NCBI RefSeq assembly: GCF_024713975.1
Contig: NC_091098.1
Span: 26,641,316-26,705,315 of the forward strand
Length of the DNA stretch: 64,000 nucleotides
Reading direction: 5' to 3'
Source: Paralichthys olivaceus
Lineage: Eukaryota; Chordata; Actinopteri; Pleuronectiformes; Paralichthyidae
The notes beneath the pieces were generated by a model. The model had not been told where the DNA came from. It worked only from the letters and a program-made list of their open reading frames with translations, and did not search any database. The first letter of the stretch is position 1. Each line of letters starts with the position of its first letter. The translations under genes were made by a program, and so were the position numbers. Of the stretch, positions 30,895 through 43,532 are shown piece after piece.

Positions 30895-32031
30895 TCACAT
30901 CTGATCTACCTGTTTGTCCTCCACCAGGATGCTGTACACCAGAGGGGAGGGGGGGGGTTGGCGACGCCTCCGGGCTGGACTCACTGAGGCATTGTGGGTA
31001 GTGTACGGCAGCATGGAAACAGTTGTCCTCTGACCTGTCACAATTAAATGTGGCCAAATGTATGTGGACATCAACTGTTGTGAACCAGCAGAGGGCGCTC
31101 TAATATCCCCTTCACCTGTCACTGCTCGAATGATTTATGGATAAATTGAACTGATCGTTTAAAATGGAGACTATTGACCAGGTGATGAACAGATTTTACA
31201 TATTGTACTTCATCATTATATCGAAATATTTCCCAGTTTTTGTTTCACATAAAATGTTTTTTTGTAGATATTGTGTGTTTGCCTGTGTGTGCGTTTTGTC
31301 AATCTTTCTTCCGGCTCTTAACGGGAGTCTGCATCTTTGACGCTTCCCCAACTGTGAGCTGCGACAGAGGACAAACGGTTCACACTTCAGGTACTGACCT
31401 GAGTGTGAGAGGAGTGTGTTCGCAGAGTTGTCCTCGTCCTCATGATGGCTCAGACTGAGGTCGGAGAAATCGTCTTCATCTCGCCTGTCCTCTTCTTCAC
31501 GACACTTTGGCCGGTTCTCATCCATCACTGTTGTTGTCCTCGTCTCCCCGAGACGCTCTGCACACAGACAGACAAGCTGCAATATCTTTTCACTCCACCA
31601 AAGGCTGCTGTGACACAGGTTCAACTTTCAGCTGCCTCATTGAGCTTCTTTTTGCGGTCTCACCTGCGCGATGTAGCGCCTCCTGTAGGCCACGCTGCGT
31701 CTCCCTGAGCTGCTGTAGCAGCTGCAAACTCTGCTGCACAGGGTCTCTGTAGCGAACACACACGTACAGCAGAACACACACTCCGACACACGCCATGAGC
31801 CGCCGCAGGACACCAACATACACACTCAGCAGCTCCTAAAGATACAGGACGGATCAGCAGCGATTACAACTTACAACACCGGTAAAAAGCATGATGTCAG
31901 AGTGATGTCAGAGTGATGTCAGAGTTGTACTCACCATGTGTTTGTGTTCAGGATTATCAGAGCTCATCACAAACTGATAAATCTTCATCTCCAGGTAGAA
32001 GTTTAAACACACCAAACTCAACAACACCAAC

Positions 32032-32068
<37 letters not shown>

Positions 32069-34054
32069 AACGCACACACACACACAATAGATAATTCAGT
32101 AGTCCTCCAGCAGCGCGAGGGGTTACCTGGCTCTGGAGGAGGGGGGGTGGTTACCTGGCTGCTCAATGAGGGGACCTGGTAACATAACTTGAGAAGCAGG
32201 GGGCGTGGGGAGCAGCCAGGTCTGAAGGAGGAGCATGGTTACCTGGCTCTGGAGGAGCGCTGGGTGCTGGTGAGCAGGAAGCAGGTGCAAAGAGCTGCAG
32301 CGTTGTAGCAGCACGAGCTCAGACTGTGAGTCTCCATCAACAAGAAACTCTGCAGGAAGGTAACTCTGTTAAAGAGCTCAGACAGCGCCACCTGCTGCTC
32401 CCTGGAGACACTGCTGAGCTCTGAGAAAACCGCCCGCAGGCCTGAGAGAGAGAGACACAGGTGTCTGGTTCTTCTTCTTTGTGTGATTCATCACAGGAGG
32501 ATGAAGACGTCACACACTCAGGACACAAAGAGGTTCACACTTTATAAACTGTTTTCTACCCAGGAAGAATTCTAGAGGAGAGTTCACTCTGGTCTTCATC
32601 AAATGTCCCTGAGACTAACTGAACCTGAGTGTGAGAGTTTACCCTGAGTGGAGTCTTGCAGGGTGACTCTCAGCTCCTCTCCATTGTTCAGGATCTCCTG
32701 CTGAGCCTGTAAGGCAGCACTCTGGGCTTCAATAAGTTCCTCAGCCATCTGCTTGGTGGACTGAAGCTGCTCAGCAACACCTGCTGAACTCTCTGTTAAC
32801 CTGTGAGGAGAGAACTCATTAAATCCATAGACTTTTACTGAACAACAGCGCCCTCTGCAGCAATCATCTTGTCTAGTTCTGTTCGGCTCTGTCCAAGTGA
32901 TGAGGTGGTAATATATAATAAATTATCATATTTTAAGATAATTTTCATGTTGCACCCCCCCCCCCCCCGCATATAGCAGCGATGTTACTGAACTAAACTG
33001 CTCCTGTAATAACAAAGAGTCCTGGCTGGGTTACATACAGACAACAGCTGACAGCCTGAAACAGTGTGCTGTTGATTTATATGTAAAATAATACAGCATC
33101 CAAGCTTTTCAATTTCAAGTGTCATTGATTCATTAGCACAGATGTTATTTGGATATTACAGGTTTGTCACTTTAGAAACTGCAAACAACAGCATCGCTTT
33201 ATTTGAGATCTCAACAATGTTATTACAATGACATCCCTGGCAAAACTTTGTCACTTCTGTTTAAATCGACAACTACTGATGATGTGTAGGGTTTTTGCGA
33301 TGACTACTGATGATGTAACAGCTTCCAGAAGGGCTGTCCCAATTCGTGGGGAAAGATTTCAACCACTGCCCTTTAAGATAACCCTTGAAAACAAGGGGTA
33401 GGGGTAAGGAGAAGGGGTGAAATGGGGTTGGGCCTTACTGAATGACCGTCTAGTTAACTTATCTGCGTGTTAGCTTCCTGCATCTCAAGTTACCTGCGCG
33501 TTTACTGCCATTGCGTTAAGTCACCTGTACATGGTGTCCTCCGCTCGGCTCTGCCAGGCGTCAGACTGCAGGAAGTGACAGATGGCGTGAGTGTGCGTGA
33601 AGAACTCTGTGAAGGCGTTGAACGCCACCACATCCATCCCACCTGTGCAGCTGCTGACATCAGAGCCCTCAGGGCATGATGGGAAATCCCTCCCTGAGCT
33701 GACAGAGTTTACAGTCAGGTAACATGGTTACTTAGCAGTTTAGTTCAATCTGAGATCACCATGGTAACCACTGCTTCACAGTGCAGGCGAACACACCTGA
33801 ACTACACACGTGTGTTACCTGCTCAGGTGACAGTGGGCGAACCGCAGCGCTATCCACCTCTGGCTCTCTGACGTCATGTCCTTGCAGCGCGTGTCCAGGT
33901 GCTGCAGAGCACGCGCCCAGCAGTCTCCATACTTGGGTTGAGAGGCCAGACTCTGCACGCGCAGCAGCTGCATCCTCCCGCGCTCTGGGTCGGGACCGGA
34001 AGCGGAGCAGAATCCGAGCAGCAGCAGAACCACCGCGATCTCACGAGCCACCAT
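30895..34054 (-). CDS. bmb: Brambleberry-type nuclear fusion protein
   Basis: The family (Kar5/GEX1/Brambleberry) acts at the nuclear envelope in pronuclear or karyomere fusion. The start ATG at 34054 begins MVAREIAVVLLLLGFCSASG, a good signal peptide; an in-frame upstream ATG at 34123 lacks this placement. Exon 1 ends at 33819 (WARALQHLDTRCKDMTSES; RFAHCHLSR). Exon 2 is 33525-33698 (cysteine pairs and VVAFNAFTEFFTHTHAICHF). Exons near 32640-32800 encode a coiled coil (QSTKQMAEELIEAQSAAL). The 32340-32440 exon and the 31680-32030 exons encode hydrophobic segments (LVLLSLVCLNFYLE; LMACVGVCVLLYVCV), then QSLQLLQQLRETQRGLQEAL. An acidic exon (about 31400-31560) is followed by one with TTHNASVSPARRRR and SPLVYSILVED. 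The stop at 30895 is tentative: a GTAGAT after DKQ could be a donor to a further exon. Confidence 0.85.
32038..32088. repeat. (CA)n tract in bmb intron
   Basis: Short interrupted CA repeat right beside an exon donor of bmb. Confidence 0.9.
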
Positions 34055-37000
34055 CTTCACCTGTCTGCAGCTCAATCCGCTCAGCCAATCACAGAGCCGC
34101 TTTATCAGCTGGTCCGAGGTCACCGAGAGGTCACGTTATTATTATTACAGATCAGACTGCACGTGACAACCTCACGTCAAACTAAATTATATTCTCACTT
34201 CCGTTTGTCTCATGTTTCACTGGTGTGTGTGTGTGTGTGTGTTGTTATTGTTTGACGTCACCAGCAGGTGGCAGCTGTGCATCATGGGATCTGAAGTCTT
34301 CATGCAGCTTCCGGGTATCTTCACATGAACCTGTCACTGATCACGTCATGTCACATGATACGTTCAGATCTGGGTTAAATCAGTTTCTCTTGATTGGTTC
34401 TGACTTCTGTGATTAATCATGTGATAGACTGAGTTGGCTGCAAGTAGGAAATCGCTGGTTGATGTGTTATGAACAAATCTGCCTGATCGATATCTGATCA
34501 ACACAGACATGACTGGATGATCAAAGATGAATGTATTAGCTGGAGCAGGTCATCTTCAGGACCAACACCTGGTCCTGGACCAGTTATTTTATTATCAGTA
34601 CGTGTGACAGGTGTTTCCTCTGATAATCAATTGATTGATCAGTGAATAATTGTCTCCTGAGCAACTGGAGCTTCATCACTGATCAGTTTTCAAAGCTGCT
34701 GCCAATTAAGTGTCTGTCAATGGCCGGACGAATCGATTAGCTTTGATTGGATGTGTGTAAGAGTCACAGTGAATCAGACGACCACAGGTTAGGGACACAA
34801 ATGCTTTAGTTAAAGAAAAATAAGAAAACAGGTAAAAACTAGATTTTCTACAGTTTCCACTGAAGCAGAATATTCATCCTCAACATCAGCAACTATGACG
34901 TCACCTCACGTCACGACTAAAGTCTAAGAACACAACATGGCTTCGCTGACATGGTGGCTTCTGGCAAGACGCACAAGATTATAGGCACTAAACTCTGGAA
35001 CATGCAACATGGTGGCTGGTTACTGTGGTTGTGCCGGGTCGAGTCCTGTGAAGCGAGTCATACACAGCGGAGTGCCACGTATGCAGAGGGGAGGAGCCTC
35101 AGGCCAAGATAAACATCACCTGCATGATGTCATCATGAAGGTGATCGAACAAGGACTTTAAAGAACGAGGGACATTTATTTAATAAGGGTGAAGCTGCGT
35201 TCGTTAAAGTGCTGGGGATGAAGAATGGTAACAGAGTCTGTAAGTTCAGATCGGACCCAACAACTCAGAGCCTGATGGGCTGTTCTCATCTATCACCTAT
35301 GACGTCATTGAGCTGCTGCTTCAGTCATCATGACTTAACGTCCTCATCTCTGATTTAAACGCCATATCGACGAGACGAGACGAGAAGCTGTAAATGAAAA
35401 ACTCAAGTAGGTAACTACGACTCCCAGGGTGCATTTCACTATCCAACAGCTAATCACAGCGCTACACTGTAACCACGGTGATGTGTTTATTTCCTGTCTG
35501 ATGACAACATAATAATTGACTGCGAGTCATCCAAGCTTCCGTCTCCTAATTCGTCCTGATGTTTGTGGTAGTTTTTCATGGTTTTACCAGCAGGTGGAGT
35601 CTGGAGTCATCTGAGCAGGTTTCAGTCGCAGTTTTCTAACGTCAGACTCTGAACTCAGCGATCGAACACGAGCCTTTGGAGTCGGAGGTCACAGTCCTGT
35701 TTGTGGAGGCTCAACCTCAAGGTGCACTCTGCAGGTCCGAGCTAAACGATCCTGTAGTGAGCTGCGCTTTGCATGCTGGGACAAACATTAGCTAGCAGCT
35801 AGCTGTTAGCCTTCAGCTGGAGATTGCAGAGAGGTCTCTGGGATATCAAACCACTGATTTTCCTGCTTTTAACTACACGTTTACATGAGTGTCATCGTCA
35901 ATCGGGGTTATTGGTATTTCTTTCCAACCGGTCAAGGCAGATGCTTCCATACTGCATCTCTGTCTACCACTAACAACATTTGCCTCGTGGCTGAGGTGTC
36001 ATCGTTTACCAGCTTTAAAGCCCTTGGAGTTTTAAATCCTGCACCGACCAATCCTGATTCACTCTCGAATCTTAACTTACAGACTCAAAGTTAGTTTTCT
36101 GGTCGATGAATAGTTTTGTGAAGCTGCGTCACACCACCTTCAGGGTTTTTCTTTAGTTTACACCAACATCACCAACATGGCCGACAGTAAAACCTCAGCG
36201 AGGTCGCCCTCTGCGTACGTGTTTCTCCAGTTGAAGGCCTGCAGAGTCTACGAGTGACATGTAGACGGTTGATTGTACAAACTGTTCCAGATGTTCAACA
36301 CAAAGAAACAATAAATGAGGAGTCCATTTCCCACTCGTTCATTAAGAATACAAACTAAAATAAAGCTACTGTAAAAGTGGATTTGGTTTGATATTAAAAC
36401 GCTTCCTTTGGAAACGAAAAGACCAGAACATATTCAATGAAGACCAGAAATCGGAAGAATCTCTAAACTGGAAGAACAATTCGTTTGAAATACTTGTAAA
36501 ACAACGGAGGAGTACTTAATGTTGTTTTAATCAAACAACTGACTTGTCTGTGTTTGAGGCGTTTTCAGTGTCTGATCAGACAAATCAAGAATTCCTCAAG
36601 TTGCTCCAATATTTCAAACGATGATCACTAACACTGTTCAGAATGAGGTCTGTGTAATCATGAATTCAATATAAATACTCGTACATCAGACTGGCTACCT
36701 GTAGGGGGCAGTCTGGATGAGGATGGAAGAAATTACTGAACCCCCCCCTCTTGTTTATTGTGGGATTAATGGAAAACAGGGAGGAAAACAAATGTGAGAT
36801 TTCAAGAAACCAGTTTAAGGTGCAAACCGTTGCCCCACATCACCTCTGAGGCTTTCAGTCAAGGACTAGTTTCAGTAAGGGACCGTCAGTCAATAGCAGG
36901 ACTTTAAATAAGGGACTGTCAGTCAATAATATCAGTTTAAAGCTGTATAACAGAGACAAAACAATAAACTATCAAAATACGAAATTAAAAAAATGGTTAT

Positions 37001-37411
37001 ATTCTGGAAGCAAAGTTTCGTTCAGAGTAATGTGTTGTTAAGCGTTGGTTTTTAGTTCCAAACTACTTCCCCCTCCCCAAGGAGACTAGCGGGACACAAC
37101 AGCTGCCTTTTGATTATCTATACACACACTTTTTATCGGTTTTTCCTTTTTGTTTGTTTTTCCTAGAAAAAGACACTATCTCTCCTCCGTCTGTCCAGGT
37201 CGGTTCTCTAGTCCAGAACTTTACAGTCTCCGTACGGATCTCCGATCATACGGAGCAGAAGCTGCGACAGTTCCACCAGCCCTGTGTGACGATATCCTTC
37301 AATCTGCAAACAGTGTAAAAACATTCAACCTCCATGAATCTCTTCTTCCTTCTGGTGCTGACACAGTCCACTAGTACGCTAATCAGTCAGCCTGTTCATC
37401 GGCCTGACCAA
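34055..37411. other. Region between bmb and mecp2
   Basis: Contains the bmb 5' flank (GT tract 34222-34241) and presumably a long mecp2 3' UTR, since MECP2 genes usually have one. A short frame at 35885-36094 and a conserved-looking stretch at about 35180-35280 (GEAAFVKVLGMKNGNRVCKF when read forward) did not match any family that I recognise and may be decayed transposon sequence. I can support no gene here. Confidence 0.5.
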
Positions 37412-40400
37412 TCAGCTGACTCTTTCACTGACGGCAGTCCGTGACTCTACAGTTTCCTCCCGGCTAGGGCATGGGACTGCGGACTGAGGGACAATGTCTC
37501 TGAGCTCCCTGCTCTCACCTGCTGCCTCTGGCTCTGTCTGGAGCCTGGCTCTACCATCTGACCCTGGGACAACAACAGCCCCAGCTACTCCAGGAGGTCC
37601 AGCAGTCATGGAGCTGGGAGGTCTGGAGGTGCTGTTTGACCCTCTGTCTCCTCCTAAAACCTCTCTGCTTTCTGATGTCATGGCCGGTTCCCCTCTTCCT
37701 TCTGCCCTTAAGTCTTCCATACTGACTTCTCGGCTCGTCAGCAGACTTACTCGAGCAGGCCGTGTGGTGCTCAGGTCTTGGGGCTGTTCACTCTGGTTCT
37801 GTTGAGCAGGAACCAGGTTGGTCCTGGTTAGGCTGGGAGATGGTCGCTGGGATGAGAGGTGCTGCACACGGGGTCTAGTGAGCTGAGCGTGGGACTGGGG
37901 GTTCTGCTGTGTTAGAATCGGCTGAAACTGTGGTTGTGCTTGGGACTGGGCTGGCCTAGACTGTGAGAGAAACTGTCTGGGTTGTGGTCTGTATTGAGTC
38001 TGGAGTTGGTCATGCGAAGGGTGCCTTGTCTGCAGTTGGGGCTGCTCTTGATTCCTGGGTTGCAGGTGAGATTGAAATTGGGGGGTCCTGAACTGGTGTT
38101 GAGACTGTGTTTGGGTTGAGGTCCGGGACTGGGGTTGAGACTGTGTTTGGGTTGGGGTCCTGGACTGGGGTTGAGGATGAGCTTGGGTTGGGGTTCTGGG
38201 CTGGATTTGAGGATGAGTTTGGGTTGGGGTTCTGGGCTGGATTTGAGGATGAGTTTGGGTTGGGGTTCTGGACTGGGGTTGAGGATGAGTTTGGGTTGGG
38301 GTTCTGAGCTGCAGTCGAGGCTCAGCTTGGGTTGGGGTTCTTGACTGGGATTGAGTCTGGAGCTGGGTTAGGGTTCTGGAATGGGACTGAGTCTGAATTT
38401 GGGTTAGGGTCCTTGACTGGGGTTGAGACTCAAATGAGTGCCGGGACTGAGATTGTTGTCCGAGCTGGTTCTGGGTTTGAGACGGTTGTCTGAGTAGGGT
38501 TTGAGGTTGCGGTGCTGTGGGGGACTGACTTTGTGGATGTGGATGCCTTGTTTGGGGCGGATGAACATGCAGAATGGATGAGGACTGAGTTGGAGGATGC
38601 TGAGTCTGAAGCTGGGTTCGGTGCTGGGCTGGGGAGTGGCTAGACTGTGACTGGGCTTTTTTGGGAGACACCTGGGGCTGACTATGGGTTTGGGGTGGGG
38701 GTTGTTGGGACCGTGATTGGTGCAGGACATGCCTGGTAGGAGATGAATGGGGTGCAGGGTAGGGGGGCTGGGCTAGGAGCTTACTGGGAGACTGGGTCTG
38801 GGGATCTTGTTGGTGAGAGGGTTGGACCTGGTGGTGACTTTGAGGAGGAGGATGCCGAGGTCCAGGCAAGGCCTGAGGCACAAATTTGGACTGTGGTCTG
38901 GAAAGAGCTTGCTGGGTGTGCTGCAATTGTTGGGTGGTGATAAGAGGCACAGTCTGGGGCTCAACTTCAGGTCTTGACTGACTGGAGGGTGCTGGATGTC
39001 CAGGGGCTGGCGGAGGGGGAGGCGGAGGCTGATTTAATGTGGAGGCAGAGGACTGTTGGTGGCGATGATGATGGTGGTGGTGATGATGATGGTGGTGTTT
39101 GTGAGGTCTGTCCTTCTTTTTGTGGGTTTTTGGTGGACTAATGCTACTGCTGCTGCTACTCCTTCCTGCTCCCTCTCCCCCTTTATCACCTACATCTTCA
39201 CCCACTTCATCTTCTCTGCTTCCTTCATCTCCAGCTGCTGCTCCTGTTTTCTCCTTGTGCTTCCTCCCTTTGTGTGTCTTGTGTCCATGTGATTGGCTTT
39301 CATCTGAAGCACTTGACTGCTTCTGTGGTTGTGACTGGCTCTGCTCAGGGGGGGTGGGCTGAGTCTCTGAGGTTTTAGCCCCTTCTCCTGTACCGCCCTC
39401 CCCCTCTGTAGTATCCCTCCTTGCAGTATCCGTTGTCGTAGCCATTGGAGTCGGAACACTCTCCCTCTCCTCCACTGTCTCTCTTGTTTTGCGTTTTTTG
39501 ATTGGCAGAGCTGTTTCCTGGACAACAGGTTTGGTGGAGGACTCCTTGGCTGCTCTCCGTTTGGCCTCAGCAACTAAGATGGCAGCTGCAGTGTAGCTCC
39601 CAGCTGTTGAGCTACCAGCAGTGGGTACAGAGGAGGTGGATGCTGTGGCCACTGTTGCTGCTGCTGAAGCTGAGGCAGGTTTCCTCCCCCGTTTCTTAGG
39701 GGCAGTCTGTGGTGGGGGTGGAAGTTCTTGTTCCGATTTCCTTTTTCTTCCAGGACGGGACTTGGGCACTATAGCAGCTGACACCACCTGGAGAGGAATT
39801 TACAACATCAACAAGTAGCATTAGCATCGACATTGGTACTTCTTTATAAAAAAACGTCAACAATATTATTACACTGCAAACTCCATTGTTAATGAAAACA
39901 AACTGCAACTTCTGCACATAGTTGCAGGACTTTGTTACTGTACACATCTCGAGTCAATTGGAGTTTCTTAAAATGTTATTTCCATCATCCAATGGCATCC
40001 TCACTCCGGTGATCAGGTCATATCAAACTTGGGACAGTCTCTCTCCTTCCAGAGTTGGAATCTTTCTGTGGTGCAGAGACAATCCCCGCTGTCTTTTAAT
40101 AAGACTTCCATGACTTCTTAATCTACACCCTTGCATGGGAAAAACCCTCTAAAGATTGAGGACAATGCACAAAGGCACCTCAGCCAGATGTTCCCAGGTC
40201 GATAATACAAGCTAGGTCCGTCTGACAGCCCCCGTGCCATCTGACTTATCTGACCGCCAAGTGGAGTCAATTCTTTCTGTTGCTGCAGTTTGGTCTAGAT
40301 ATTCAGTCAGTTAGAAATCTAGTTGGAAGCAATGTGTGCTTGGGACAGGCCAGTCGTACCTTTGAGGCAGCGGAGGAAGTACCAGTGGAGGACTCTGCCT

Positions 40401-42987
40401 TACTGAAGGGCATCTTGACCAGCAGTTTGCCCGGAGTTTTTTCAACCACACGCTTCATGGCCACGCCCTCTGTAGCCTGCCTCATTTTTCCACTGCCTAT
40501 ACAAAGACAACAGAAGGTGAACACCAACACTAAAGAAAACAAGAAACACCAAAATACTCTGTTAACTTTTGAGTTGATGACTCTTAGTGTCAGTACCTTT
40601 GGGTCGCCCACGACCTCGCCCCGACGGTTTTACCACCTTCGTTTTTTTGGGGGGTCGTTTCTCGCGGCGGGAGGGGCTTCCACGACCGGTCACCGTAAAA
40701 TCAAAATCGTTGGGGTCAGTGGTAGTATCACCGACCTTCTGGAAGTAGGCAATAAGTTCCACTTTGGAGCGAAATGCTTTTCCCTCTGAGCTGAACAATT
40801 AGACAAAAACAAACAAACGTCATCACTAAAACTGTGCTATTACACCATTTCCTCATGGAGACGCAATACAGCATCAAGTGCTTTACTTAATCAGGTAGAC
40901 ATCAAACTTCCCCGCGGAGCGTCCAGACTTCCTCTGTTTGAGTTTGCGCGTCCAGCCATCAGGCAGTGATGGGTCGTCGTACAGTGGCCCACGATCCCGG
41001 ATGATCGAGCGCCGCTGCCTCGGAGAACCTGCAGATTCACTGCCAGCCGCAGATTCGGACCCTGGTGCTGACCCCGGCTCTGAGGGACCTGCCACCGGCT
41101 CCAACACCTGAAAGGGAGGAAGCAACATTAGACAATTTTTTCAGACCTTTATTTAGAATATATTTGAGAGATCTGCACCAAGTACAAATAAATAGCTTTG
41201 TAATTAAAGAGAGCATCAGAATTCTTCAACAAATGAACAGCATGACTTAAAACCTTTCCCCTAACAACAAGCTATCAAGACGTCCATAATTTTGTGATGT
41301 CACAATGAACCAGTCACTGCCCTCAGTCATGGCCCCAGCATGGCCCACACCGACCCCCCCATCAATACTAACAGGATTTGGTTTCTCCAATTTTATACCT
41401 GAAAATAATTTTTTCATTGTAGACAAAAAAAAAACCCTGACTTTACCTGGGTCTGTGGCTCCGCACCCATCTGTGGCTGCAGCCCAGCTGTTGAAGGCGT
41501 GCCTAACGATGTGGTCTCAGCCCCTCTGTCGGCATGGCGACACTCCCTGCGGGCCTTCTTGGTCTTGGTGTGGGACCTGTCTCTCTCTCTGGTAGGGGGC
41601 TGGGGGTAGACAGGTCCCTCCTCCCCCTCTTGACCCTCCTCCCTGTGAGAAACAATGACATCATATCTGTTTACATTACATCACGTACGACATCACATGG
41701 TTTTCACATGGGTGGAGGGTTCAACAATAACCAAACAAATCTGACAATCTCGCAACCACGCCCACCTCACTCAGTGATTGGTCAGCTGTGTGGAGGTGAT
41801 TGATCAGGAGAGATGCAGCGAGAGGACGATATCAGCTGCTGCAGACAATGAGCCTTTAAATAATACTGACTTCAGACCAGCTGCTAAAACACTGAGTCGC
41901 ACCACATGGACACTCAGACGGTCACAATGGGTTTGATATTTACGTAAACACTGTAATTATTGATTATGATGATGAGTGTACCGATAATTAATCAGTTAAC
42001 GATGATAGATCATAAAGTAGCTGCTCATTGGTTTCATGCCAATACACCGATCAATGCATGGACCGTTTGCGTGAGCGTCATGTCAATTTACTTTATTGGT
42101 CAGATCACATGTGATTTGTCAGTGAAATTCATGTAAATAAAAAGTAATGTAAAATTGGTAAATTAATGAAATATGAAAGCAACTAACTGTACTCCACATC
42201 AGAAATGGAGTAAAGGTACTTAACTTAATTACTATTACACTATAATAATTATGTAATTACTATATATATAAAGTATATATGTGTGTGTAAATATATATAT
42301 ATATATATATATCTATACGGTACACACACACACACACAAAAGTGAAGAGAGTGAAGCAGCAGGAACAGGAAGTGATCGGCAGGAAACATGCAGAAAGCTG
42401 CCTGGCTCAGCGGCTCTGAGGCAGCTGAATGCTGATCTCATTGGGGCCTCATAGTGTCTCAGCCCGCGGACAGGTGTGTGTGTGTGGGGGGGGGTTAACC
42501 CAGGTTAACGTGGGTTAACCCGGGTTACTGAGCAGCCCGCCTGCGCTCCCTCACATGAAAACACTGTTTGCTAACCAGCTAGCAGCCGTTAGCTCACCGC
42601 CTGTCTGACGACGGCGGGCGGACACACCGCCGGTGAGCGGGACTGTGATGTTTGTGTCGGACACGCCACAGCCGGCCCCCCTGGCCCGACTTCCCGGGGA
42701 GTGGTGTGGAAGTCAGAGCGGCCCGGCGGCGCACGGGAGGCGGGCTGAACCACGGCTAACCCCCGCCGTGGTGACAGCAGCTAAAGTAGAGACTTAGCAG
42801 TAAGTTTGTGACGTATTCCCGCTAACCCCGCTCCGCCGCGACAGGCCGCGGAGAAAACCAGCGCACTTTAAGTTGAATAAAACACACGACAGAAGCGGCT
42901 CTGCGGCGCGAGGCGGCGGCGCGTGAAGGAGGAGAAAATGTAAAAAGCCACTTACAGTCTGTCCTCTCCGCTCCGCACGGCGGCCAT
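37412..42987 (-). CDS. mecp2: Methyl-CpG-binding protein 2 (greatly extended C-terminal region)
   Basis: Six coding exons join in phase: 42956-42987 ([10 protein letters not shown]), 41447-41642, 40887-41107, 40597-40790, 40360-40496 and 37412-39787, giving about 1051 residues versus about 486 in human. The methyl-CpG-binding domain runs from [13 protein letters not shown] through [24 protein letters not shown] to [14 protein letters not shown] and [15 protein letters not shown]; the residues I recall as human R106, R111, D121, R133 and T158 are all kept. AT-hook [18 protein letters not shown] repression segment, [20 protein letters not shown] nuclear signal and [12 protein letters not shown] corepressor-binding core follow. 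After a polyhistidine run comes a roughly 400-residue Pro/Gln/Ser/Thr-rich insert. PQDLS and the ending [17 protein letters not shown] match human. It reads methylated DNA and recruits NCoR-type repressors. Divergent from irak1. Confidence 0.96.
38096..38420 (-). repeat. mecp2: 36 bp coding tandem repeat in mecp2 last exon
   Basis: About nine units encode variants of the 12-residue motif [12 protein letters not shown] ([36 protein letters not shown]). Central units at about 38180-38300 are nearly identical at the DNA level; outer ones have drifted. Reading frame is kept in all units. Confidence 0.92.
41643..42955. other. mecp2 intron 1
   Basis: AT-rich on the left with a TA/CA tract at 42260-42337. 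On the right is a GC-rich promoter-proximal part, with a GTTAAC-rich cluster at 42494-42527. No other exon seen. Confidence 0.6.
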
Positions 42988-43532
42988 TTTTATTTAAATA
43001 AATAATTTTATATAAAAAAAAAAGCCTCTAAACATCTCTGCTCCCTCCTGCTGCACCCCGCCCCCCTCCGCTCACCAAACACCGCGAGACCTGCGCCGAC
43101 ATGACGTCAGGCAGCTCGGAGGCCCTGTAATCCCGCGAGACGTGACAGATGTTCGACACCGGAAACAAAGTGATGTTGTGTGAGTTTCAGTTCGCAAAGC
43201 TGAAGTTTTACACGTCATCAGTTTCCTGCACGAACCTTCACACGCGTCTCCGCGCTGCGGCGTCCCTGCTCACATGCTTTTGTTCTGAAGGAGCACTCAC
43301 CGGAAGCGTCTCTTATTGTGGTGAGCTTGGCGGCGGGGCGGAAGCAGCTGAACCCGTGAGGCAGCGGTGGAGCTCGGTGACTAAACGGGCAGATGTTGCA
43401 GATGTTACCGTTTTACCGGATTTTTCCGGACTGATCCGTGTCCCGGTGTGACCCCTCCCCCCTCCACGCACACACAGCGTGTCGCTGTTAGCCTGTTAGC
43501 CTGTTAGCTTCAGAGGTGTGTCAAGTGATAAC
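42590..43532. promoter_or_regulatory. CpG island and bidirectional promoter of mecp2 and irak1
   Basis: High CpG density on both sides of the mecp2 first exon (GCGGCGCGAGGCGGCGGCGC at about 42903). Start codons of the two genes are 545 bases apart and point away from each other. The mecp2 ATG itself lies in a YY1-like AAAATGGCCGCC context. Transcription starts were not located. Confidence 0.65.

Noticed and set aside
38107..38344. Forward [19 protein letters not shown] frames
   Set aside because: Antisense shadows of the mecp2 coding minisatellite.
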